A DNA stretch of 64,000 bases from assembly GCA_965153455.1 (NCBI GenBank), contig OZ234503.1:14017118-14081117 (forward strand), in the 5' to 3' direction. The notes under the pieces are model-generated. The model ran no database searches. It had not been told where the DNA came from and saw only the letters and a program-made list of their open reading frames with translations. Source of the stretch: Sphagnum compactum. Its lineage: Eukaryota > Bryophyta > Sphagnopsida > Sphagnales. The translations under genes and the position numbers were made by a program. This document shows, piece after piece, positions 37,201-47,519 of the stretch (position 1 is its first letter; each line of letters opens with the position of its first letter).

Positions 37201-40200
37201 GCCTGCTTTTACAAATGTAGGACCACTTTTGGTAGTAAAAACCAATCAGTCTGATTCTGAATGAATAATGATTTATTGTGAAATTTTCACCAAATTTTCA
37301 CCTATACAAATTCTGAATCGCCAGATTTTTATGATAGCAGGTAGCCAAGAATCTAAAAGGATCCTTATTTCTTTTCACCCTCATATATATAGCCAAAATT
37401 GGCTAATTTTGTTTTTGGATGATTGCTACTTTGGCTACATCAGGGAATCAGCAAAAACACTGCCTTGAACTGTCCTTCTGGATCTGAACTATCCTTCATG
37501 GGATAATGGAGTCCACGTAGCAGCATTGAACCTTATTAGCTTAAACAAGCAGCTCATGACGTAAGGGCTTGGGCTCTTATGGTAAGTCCAAACCACCAAC
37601 ACTAGTAATAGGGAATGTTCCATTGAGGGAGAGAGATATAGTACATTTAAGCTGACTTAAGCTGCAGGATAACGATCCAATACACACCTTACCAGTTTCA
37701 CTCCTAGAATTTTCAACTGATAAGCTGCAATAGTCCATTTATCATCTTCATGGCGATGCAGTTGACAAAGTGATGTACACCCACATTGATCAATCATGGA
37801 TCACCATCCCCCCATTCTCTGTTTCTGGATCTCAAGGAGAGACATCTGTTTGAGTATTTGGAGGGTTAGCATGGTATTCCTTCACTGTGACTCACTTCTG
37901 TAAGCTTGTTAATGCTGAACTCAGTTCATATTTCAGCGCAAACAAATATCAATTACAACCCAATGTTATAAGAAACCTATTTGACTATGTAAAACTCAAG
38001 TGTCCAATCAACATGGAAATTTTGTTCGTTTGTTCAACTTTCGCACACTGTTATTGAGTTTTTCGAATGAGCCTTCTCGTATACAATCCCACAGAAAAAG
38101 CTGAAACAGAATTTTGCTCTTATCATCTCTTTTAAGGTATGAAACATTCTCCATCATCATGCCTTGATTGAAATCTTGTATGGTGGTCTTACCTGGCCAC
38201 TACATTCACTACTTCACAGCACCAACACAATATGTGAAACTGGTATATTTGGCAGAGTATTAGGCTTACCACCTCACTTCATTCCAGCATCCATATGTGC
38301 ACAGTATGATCCAACTCATGTGGATGGAACTTCCTTTCTGTATCAGGAACAATCCAGAAACTTGGGAGCCCAAGTTAAGTTGCTTTTTTGGTACTATTAT
38401 TGCCATGCACTAATCACCATGCCTACTGGAAGTAGTACTTGAGTTCAAGAAGGCACACTGATTCCAGAAAGACCCAAAACATATCAGGTGGTCAAGCCCA
38501 TTTGACAATCCTCCCTGCTGCACACTCAGATCACTTTTCTGTCTCGGTGGTACTGGCAAAGTTCACAGAGGAGTCCTCAACTCTATTTGCTGTGGAGTTT
38601 ATTGAAGAGTGAACTCAATGCATCCAGAATTTGTGCCTGTAAGCAGCCAAACCAGTGAGCAGAAAAAACTACACAAACAAAGCCTCATAGGAGCATCAGT
38701 TTCCTCGACACTTCTGGAGGGATTGTCAAGTTTTGAGAAGAAGGAAGTGGCTGTGCACTGACAGCAAGATACTTCACTAGACACAACCCCTAAACCCTAA
38801 GTCCACCCTTATCTTGGCAGCTTCGGCTAGGCACTGCTGTAGAGCATGCAAGGTGAGTGAGGAAAAGTGATGAAGGAACTCAAAACAGAATTGTTCTTGT
38901 AGTTTTGAAACCACAGCCATTGTGCCCCATAGTGACTGACAGGGAAATAGGTGTGTTGTAGCAGTAAACAACTACTCCAGAAGTTGGATACAAAGGACAA
39001 GAAGATCAAAAGAAGATGCAATCTGAGCATTAAGCCCTCCAACCTGAAGAAGCACAGAACAAGAGATATGGAATTCAAGACTCAAGGTAGACTAACCTTC
39101 TCAATCGCAGCAAGGACTGCATGGCACTTGCAACTGTGCACCAAGGCTGGGCTCACTGCTGTCCTTTGAGCACTTCACTCTGTAACCACACCTCCAGTCT
39201 GGAGAGCCCCAGATTCACATGCCTGTGGTATACAGCATTCAAGACAAACTTAGGACTTCAAAAGAAAACTGTAGAAAGGAATGGCTTGTTCCAGTCCCCC
39301 ACATCAAGCTCTCCACAGATGTCAATGAAGAGCTGAAAATGGAAGCCATGCTTGGATCAGAGTCAACACCAGGACGAAAAAACTGAGCTCCAACATAAGA
39401 GATATGAGGCCTTATGGAGAATTTTGACAGCAACTCCAAATCCTTCACACTCCTGCCTGGATTCTAAAACTCCCCCTTCCCGAAAATCTGCAAATGCACA
39501 AAAGAATAATATAGATCATCAATTTGACACACAAAGTGTGGTTTTTAGAATCTCCTACAGATTCCCTCCGGATACCAAACGGGTATATAAAGGCGATTTT
39601 TTTCTAAAAACAAAACTGGTTTTGGTTAGAACCTTGGTTCTAAAAAATCCAAAAACCACCTTCCTAACCACCAGTTCTTTCATGGAAACTGCCAGTTCTT
39701 CCAGGTTTCTGAAATGCCCAGAACAAGCAGTTCTCTGATTTTGGATTTTTTTTCCTGAAAACCAAAACCGGCGGTTCTTTGATGATTCTGAAACAAACAG
39801 AACCAGAATTTCTCTGATGCTGATTCTGAAAATTTTAACGAATCGGAACCACCGGTTATTTCAAAAATCGAAATATCGCACGACACTGAAAAAAAATTGT
39901 AAGAAGGGACACAGCCAAAACTAGACACAGCCAGAAGCACTTAGGTACCCGTTTAGCTTCATAACGCCAGTGCAAACAACAAACCAAAACTGACAAAGAG
40001 AAACCCACTAGCTAGCATGCTTGGGAGGGAGAAAATGGTCACCTCATAGACAGTGGCGTCAGACATGCTATGCATTGGAATCAAAGGACTAACCGCCCGC
40101 ATGCCCGCAAACTACTCCTCCGTGTAAAACTCAATGAAACCACCATCTCACGTCCATTTCCGCTCTCTGTTCCATTGCCGCTACCTTCCTGGCATTCACC

Positions 40201-40560
40201 AGACTTCACAAACGGCCAGAACACTCAACTTTATCGATCCTACGCCAAATCAGAAGAGATCCGAAATATAGTCAAAAGAGTCATTCCAGCCAGAAAGAAA
40301 TTTTTATACAAAATTTTAAAACCAAAAAAGAAATAAAGAACAACAAGAATAAGACTGGCACCTACTCGAGATCCGACGACGTCCTTGGCTGTGAAGAAAT
40401 CGCACCCAGAAGCTCCGCGAGAAGCGGTCGTCGCAAATGGAAATCCTCGAGCTCACGCAAAGCCTCGATTAGGGTTTCCTGTCGGCGAGTTCGAGATGAC
40501 AATCCCTAAGGTTGTCCCCTCGAATGGCAAGCTATTTCCAGGTAATGAGTCACGACACCT
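37200..40560. other. Gene-like composition; possible unidentified gene start
   Basis: GC content is gene-like, with a GC-rich island at 40070-40540. On the minus strand a short coding start, MSDATVYE (40043-40066), is followed by a good donor (GAG|GTGACC). Lower down, AG..GT-bounded open stretches encode VLAAIEK (near 39105) and LNAQIASSFDLLVLCIQLLE (near 38985-39050), but I could not join them into a phase-consistent model or name a family. On the plus strand 40385-40541 is open and ends at GTAATGAG. A telobox-like CCCTAAACCCTAA lies near 38787. Confidence 0.3.
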
Positions 40561-42660
40561 CAGAATTTTATCTTCCTTCAACTTATCAAAAATCTGCAAC
40601 TAAATAAATAAATTCTTTAATTAGTTGTTTTTTTAACATAGGTACTTGAGTTATAGACATGGGTTTTTTTCCCCCATTTTTGTGACATAAAAATATTGGC
40701 AAACTTTGCCACAAATAATAGAAAATTTATTCAAATATACATTAGAAAATAATTCCAAAAAACATTTCCCAAACTTTTGTCTAAAAAAAGGGTGATATTT
40801 GTTGAAAAAAAACAATTGGGTGCACACCAATTATTTGCTTATCTTAATAGCCTTCAGTTTTGGGTTTTTCAAAAAATGGAAAATTAAAAAAATTGGTTTT
40901 AATTTCTTTAAAAATATTAATATAAAAAAAACCTTTGATTTCAAGTTTTTTGAAAATTTTCAAAATAAAAGAACCTCTTGTTCTAGTTCTTTCAAAAGCT
41001 TTCAAAGAATTGATGGTTTTTAAGAAATAAAGAATAAATAATTGACAATCTTATTAAAGGTTATTTAACCAATTCTTAGATTTTTTGAGAACTATAATCA
41101 TATATGAAAATTGATTCTTAAATTTTTTTAGAATCATAATCGTATAATCAAAATATTATTTTATTATTTTGAAAATAGTAATATACTTATAAAAATCACC
41201 GTTAGAATTGTTAGAATCAAGTGCCATTTTTAATAATCTTCCAACACTATTATACACTAGGTATTTTCTTTTAAAAACATGAAATAATGAACCATGTATA
41301 AGGAATGACTAATTATATTGCCACCACTTTGAATTTTTGTCTGATATAAAATCATATTATTAAGGAAGGATGTTTGTTTGTTTTGCTTGTTTTGTGAATC
41401 TCCCAAACCACAAGCTTCAATTGTGATTTTGGTATCTTTGAAAGCCTTCAACAAATAGGGGTGCAACAAGGTGATTTCATTATATTTACACTTGCATGTA
41501 AAAGTGATTGAATTTTGAACTTTTTTGTCATTGGAAATTCAATATAAAAACCAATTTCATAAAATTATGTTACAATATGTGTGTAATCAATAAGGGCAAT
41601 ATAAACCTCTCCTCCAATCTATAACAATTTTTTTCGAAAAATACATGCATTGATGTATATGTTCTACAAATCCATGATAAATATTGTTATGAAATGCATC
41701 CATCTATTACAAACAATACAACCACTTCCTAACCTATGGTATTGTCACAACACAACCTAACAAATAATGAATATGTTCTTTTTGGTATTAAACTTTCCAG
41801 GTGTATTAGTTCGTAATTTCATTACTTTTGACACTCGCCTTGATTATTGATCAACACAATCCAAATTTCAATCATGAAACAAAGTATATTTAAGCATGCC
41901 ACAAATTCATAGACAATCCTTTTATTATAATATTTCAATGATCAACTTTATATAAAAATTTAATGAACTAGACCATCATTCTTACACACTAAGACATATT
42001 GAATTCCCATTTGCTACAATGTACCCTAACATTTAAACCATGAATGTAACACTTTAATAACAACATAAAAAAAATTTAGTTCCAACAAACACATTCCACA
42101 AATCTAAAAAACAAATATATCCTTGGTCTGAACACATCCAAGACAAATATTACCAACCCTTCTTCTAACCTAATCCCATTTTTTTCAACCTTTTAATAAG
42201 TAAAAACCTACAATGGATTTAAATGTTATAAACAATTTGCAAGTCATGAAAAGTCCTTTACATTGTTCATATATGCCACATACCATGATTAGACCTTTGA
42301 GACAACCCTAATTTTGTTTGAACTTTGATTCATGTACTTGTTGTTATCATCTTAATTCATTGCAAATTCAAACAATCACACACAATGTTATCAACTTTTA
42401 AAGTTGATTGTGAAATAAAACCAAACGCCCTAGAAACCTCACAAAGACCTTATGTTTTTTTCACATTTGTCATCAATTCCCAAAGCATTCCACTTTATTA
42501 AACATATGTTTAGTTTATAAAAATAAGTGTAATTAAAATTTAATTTTTAACAAAACAAAACATTTAAAGCATTCGCACAATCCATAGTAGAAAACCTATT
42601 TCCCTACCTATATAAACTACAATTGTGATGATCCAAACTTTCCACTTAACTGTGTTTTCA

Positions 42661-42825
42661 ACCACTACAAAAAAATGCATCTTTGTTCGCCAAGTGATTT
42701 CACTTGATTTTGAGTACATTCATTGGTCCCATTAGATGGGACCTAGTGGGGATGTAGCAAATTCATTGGTCCATTGAATGGGGACTAGTGAACAACACCC
42801 ACGTTTTGTAGTAGTACCCAAATGA
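42661..42825. mobile_element. Miniature foldback element with CACTACAAAA termini
   Basis: The ends ACCACTACAAAA and TTTTGTAGTAGT are inverted repeats matching at 11 of 12 positions, 165 bp apart. Inside, GGTCCCAT/ATGGGACC form an 8-bp stem around three bases, and GGTCCATT..AATGGGGAC gives a second imperfect stem. CACTACAAAA is typical of CACTA-group termini, so this is probably a non-autonomous MITE-like derivative. Flanking target duplication is uncertain. Confidence 0.6.
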
Positions 42826-43309
42826 AACCATTATGGAACACCACTTGTTCATGTATTTTGCCAAGTTGACATTGCATGTTTATGTTAAAAAGGCAATAGT
42901 TTGATGTGGAAAAAAATGTAGTAATGGGTTGAAGATATGCATTGGTTGCTTATTGTTTATTGAATTTGAATTATGTTCTAAAAGGAAACTTTGGATTTTA
43001 TTTTTTAGACATTGAAGATTTTGGATGTATTGAATTTTGCATTTATCTTTTTATGAAGATTTGCATTTTCTAAAAAAAAGTTTGGAACATAATTTTGGAT
43101 ATGAATTTGTGAACAATAGTATCGTGAAATTTGTAGAAATATTATAAAACTATATTCAATAACCAATACATGTTAGCACTAGTTATAATTGTTTGTGATA
43201 AATTTTTTTATATTATAGAACATGTTGACATGTAATTTATAGTTTTAAAGTAGGTTGTTGAAATATTCATGAAAACTTAATCATATTCAAATATATTGTT
43301 TATTGGTAG

Positions 43310-44060
43310 TTGGTCAAGTCCATTTTGTTAATTGCCAAATCAACATCAATATGTCACTAATTCCATGTTGCCATGTCCACATTGCCATATTGCTTAGTCT
43401 ACATCATCAATGTTATATTGTCAAGTTTGCTTCACCTTTTTGACTATTTGAATGTGCCATGAATTGCCCACAAAATTTAAAAAACCTTGAATTGCCCAAA
43501 AATTGTAAAAGTTATTTCCAAGCCTAGAGTTTATGAAACCTCACATGAATACTAAAAAAACCATTCTTATTGTGATATCAAAGCATTGCACTTGGTTATT
43601 TTGCATGTTCACCAACTTGACTTTGCCAAGTTGCCAAGTCTATATTCATTATGTCCCCAACTCCATGTTATTTTGCCAAGTTGATTTCAAGCTTGTTCAC
43701 CTAGTCCATTTTGCAAAGTCCTCATTATTTTCACCAGATTTTTATTCCATTTTGTTAAGTTGCCAAATGAACATCATTGTGTCATCAATGCTATGTCACT
43801 AAAATACCAAGTTGATTGAACAAACCTATTTGCCAAATCCACTTTGCCAAATGCACATTATCTTCACAGTTTTGCCAAGCTGTCTTCAAGCTTGTTCACC
43901 TAGTCCATTTTGCCAAGTCCACATTATTTTCACCAAATTTTTAATTCCATTTTGTTAAGTTGCCAAGTCAACATCACTATGTTGACCACCAATTACATGT
44001 TGCATAGTTCACATTGCCATTTTGCCAAGTCAACATTGTAGTCCCATATTGCCAATTTGC
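43310..44060. repeat. Degenerate tandem repeat, ~200 bp period
   Basis: The block TTTTGCCAAG, TTCAAGCTTGTTCACCTAGT, CCATTTTGC, CATTATTTTCACCA, CCATTTTGTTAAGTTGCCAA occurs at about 43671-43780 and again at about 43870-43980. Shorter GCCAAGT/CCACATTG pieces extend on both sides. Confidence 0.75.
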
Positions 44061-44403
44061 TAAATTTATTTCATCTTACTGATTGTTTCAATGAAACACA
44101 AACTACCTTGTGAATTGTTGTCCAATGCTTGTAATTGCTTGCTTCCTTAACAAATCTTTTATTAAAATCTCACATGACTATCCAAAAATAAAACATTAAG
44201 TGATTAGGATCTCAAAGCACTACCCCAAAACCAAGACATTTATAATGATACCACAAAATGTTAGACTTTATAAGGCTAAAAATCATGCAATGAGTTTGCA
44301 TTTAACAATAAATTGGATTATGGTTTGAAATTAGGGTTAATTTTGAGGTTAAAATTAATTGATTACATTAAGTCTAGTTCAATGTAGTTTAAAGTAAAAA
44401 TGT

Positions 44404-44553
44404 TAATTACATTTTAAATAAATTAAATTTAGTCGATGCTTGGTTGTTCACCTTACTTGAACCTCTTGCAATTCATTCTAATTACATTTTATATAAATCA
44501 AATTTAGTCGATGCTTCATTGTCCACGCTATTTGAACCTTTTGTGATTTGTTC
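44404..44553. repeat. Exact-length 75-bp tandem duplication
   Basis: 44404-44478 and 44479-44553 are head-to-tail copies of equal length without gaps, about 83% identical by eye. They share TAATTACATTTTA and AAATTTAGTCGATGCTT. Confidence 0.85.
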
Positions 44554-45650
44554 AAATATTACAGTGTACTTTTGACATGCATTTATATGTATTCTGTAAA
44601 TTTATTCCATGTTTCTTTCTAATAAAAATAAAAATCCAAAACACATCACATGAGCCCACCATGATGAATTTACACCATTTATTTTCATCTATACATAATT
44701 TGTTCTTTCATGTAAACAACTTGTGACTTTTACACATCTAATAAAATGTTTGTCTTAATTTTAAAAATAATGGTTGTAAAAAAAATGTTTGCTTTGAAAA
44801 ATCCCCTAATTCTTCTATGTTGACATGTAATTGCAAACCTTACATCCAAGTTTCCTTCTATTAAAAGCCCCAAAAGTATTATTTTAAATGCTTGAGTTGA
44901 AAGATCTCCCTTTTCTATTTCTTTCCTTCCATTGCAAAAACACCTTCATGCATCAACCTTCTCATTGATGCAATCACAGGTTTGATTATAGATACAATAA
45001 TAATTTATTACACACTATTAATGTACCTTGAACACACATCACCCTCAACAACAAAAGCTTCATGTGATCAAATTCCTATGGAAAAACATAAACCAAATCA
45101 AACACTCTTAAATATAATACAAAATCTAAAATTATCTAACATATGGTTTAGGTTTCAGTTTTTCTATTGTTCAAGGATACCAAATTAAAAACATTTAACT
45201 AATAAAAATGCTTCAACAACAATGATGCATAGTTGTAAAACAAATATGTAAAAATTGACAAATGAACAATTAGTAAATTGGTTAACAATGAATAATATCA
45301 CAATCACAATATAAAATCAAATTGTATATCACTTGACATATGGAATTTTTCACCTTCAAACATTTGGCTTATGGTGGAAGGATGTAATAAAATTATAATC
45401 ATATGTTTAAGTTTTGCTCAAACATCTTGGATAGATTCTGTCACTTCAAGAAAAAATAATTTGTTTTCCCCAAGCCAATATTTCATTAGTCATGGAAACA
45501 TCACATAACTTGGTGTAAACATATGTAGCTTAGACAAATAGAAAGAAGGGCTAAAGTTAAGTCCAACTCTAAGAAATCAACTACATTTTTTGCATGTGAT
45601 TGTTATTAGTTTTGCTATTTTCGTTGATAACCAATTAGTGTTTTTAAAAC

Positions 45651-45787
45651 AAAATTTTGCTATTTTTCAACAAAGAAATTGATAAATTTTTTGATTTTTT
45701 TTGTTTTCTAAGCATAGATCGACTAATTTTGCTAATAATTTGTTAAATTTTGTTAGCTTTTTATATGAAAAAAATGAGAAAAAAACA
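45651..45787 (+). repeat. Dispersed repeat, copy 2
   Basis: Same-orientation relative of 29400-29535 (shared phrases given there). Divergence suggests an old element. Confidence 0.6.
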
Positions 45788-46252
45788 TTGAAACCAATGG
45801 ATGAAGTTGTCATTTTGTGGAATATATATTGGGAGCTAAATGTAAAGGTCACTTCCAAGACCAAATCAATGTTGCATGCATAGAGTGAGCTTGTGCCCAA
45901 AGACCTATAATATGAAATTGTATGGCCATCTTTCTCCAAGTTCTCTAAGTTCTCGTTCAATGATAGAAGTTGCAAATTACACATGATTTTCAACAACTTC
46001 TTGGAGCTAAGCATAAGACTCCTCTCTTTCTTTGAATAGCTTCTCATCTTTGACACACAATTGTGCCATTTACATTCAAAAGCCTCATGCACTTTGGAAT
46101 GAGTCACCACCTTATGTGCCCTCATCGATTTTGTTCAAGGCATTGTTGAAAGCACACATGCACACCTTTTCAAAACAATCAAGAGTTAATTTATGAAGTG
46201 AGTTTAGTTTAGTCCGCAAGGTAGATCAAGCTAATTTAGTTTACTTCAAGCC

Positions 46253-46276
46253 TTAAACCCTAAACCCTAAACCCTT
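46253..46276 (-). repeat. Interstitial plant-type telomere motif
   Basis: Three near-perfect TTTAGGG units read on the minus strand (plus strand CCCTAAACCCTAAACCC within 46253-46276). No gene starts immediately beside it on either side. Confidence 0.8.
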
Positions 46277-46787
46277 ACAAATTTTGTAGGCCTTGAAGCC
46301 AACTCAAATGTAAAAATAGTGACATGGAGTTGATGACATAGCGACAATGTGGACTTGGGCAACTAAGCTTGGAGTCCCCAAAAAAAAAAAAAACCCTAAT
46401 TTGGCTTTATGCAAGATAGTAGTACATAACCAAAGTGAAGTGCTTCGAGATCCAAATTAAAATTGGTTAACTTTGCTTGTTTTTTCCATTTAACAAAAAA
46501 AAACTCATTTTAATTTTCCAAAAATCTCCTTTAGAGTTCATGTAGTATTTATTCATTTATTGATGTTGTGTGTGTGCCATTGAACATTATGTTATATTTG
46601 TAGTAGAATAAAAAACCAAACTCTTTGAGGGAAATTGTTCTTTTTTTTTGAATTTCATCAAAATTTTCTTTTTTCTTCCTCAAGCCTTTCCTCATTTAAA
46701 AATGAACGGGGAATTTTTTTTAATTAAAAAAAAACCAATTGTCGGTGTTTTTGGTGCAATTGTTTTTAAAAAATTAGACTGGTGCAA

Positions 46788-46849
46788 TGTAACTATTTCT
46801 ATGTTTGTTTTTTGTGGACAATTTCTAAACAAACATAGAAATAGTTACA
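46788..46849. repeat. Perfect 23-bp inverted repeat with 16-nt loop
   Basis: Arms 46788-46810 and 46827-46849 are exact reverse complements (the left arm contains ACTATTTCTATGTTTG). The loop is 46811-46826. Pairing ends on both sides beyond the arms. Confidence 0.9.
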
Positions 46850-47099
46850 AAAAAATTCTGAAGATTTTCAAATGACTTGGAAAAATATTTTCTTTCATTT
46901 AGAAAATTTAGAAATATTCGGAAAAAAATTAATTCTACTTGACTCTGAACATTTATAGAAAAATTTCAAAACTATGAGTTACTCGATTCTGAAAAATTTC
47001 CCAAAAAAAAAAAAAAAAACCAGAAATGGAGGTTCTTTGATTTACAACAAATTTGAGGACTTGGAACCGGCGGTTATTAGAAAATCAGATAACCGCCCA

Positions 47100-47519
47100 A
47101 CAATGGGATTTACGATTTTACTTTTTACCCCCCCCCCGGCTATAACAAAATCCACGTCCCGTTCCTTGGGGGTAAGCTCATGCACCATCAATGCGGACGT
47201 GGCAAATCGCACCTCGATTTGGGACCTGGAAACCCTAATATTCAGTTCCGTGTTCCTCTTACATCTGTTCCCCCGCGGTGTGTGTTTGCGCGCTCGCCTG
47301 CGTGTGTGTGTGTTTTTGTGTTCTCCCTCATTTTGTTGCGTGTTTTGTCTGTGTTTTTTTTTGTTCTGCGCTGTGCGTGCGGAGCGTCTTGTGCCCTGCT
47401 TCTGCGAGTTCCTCTTTTACAGTTTAGTTAGTTTTTTATTTTTCTGAGTTTGGTCGAGTGTGGAGGGTGTATTGGAACTTTTGTTGGAGTGTGCCGCCTT
47501 TGGGGCTTGAGCTTTAGCG
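47100..47519 (+). promoter_or_regulatory. eRF3 5' leader / promoter region
   Basis: An abrupt change from AT-rich DNA to GC- and pyrimidine-rich sequence upstream of the eRF3 ATG, with a (GT)n run near 47303 and a C-run at 47128. Plus-strand ORFs here are low-complexity and match nothing. Most likely core promoter plus 5' UTR; no TATA box was obvious. Confidence 0.5.

Larger units (their letters stand above)
40561..46780. other. Intergenic, AT-rich, with small repeats
   Basis: No gene. Contents that can be named are the foldback element at 42661-42825, the tandem arrays at 43310-44060 and 44404-44553, the dispersed repeat at 45651-45787 and the interstitial telomere motif at 46253-46276, each listed separately. 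Confidence 0.55.

Noticed and set aside
46974-47447. 157-codon plus-strand ORF before eRF3
   Set aside because: Cys/Leu/Phe-rich translation of a pyrimidine- and GT-rich leader; not in frame with eRF3 and without family resemblance.
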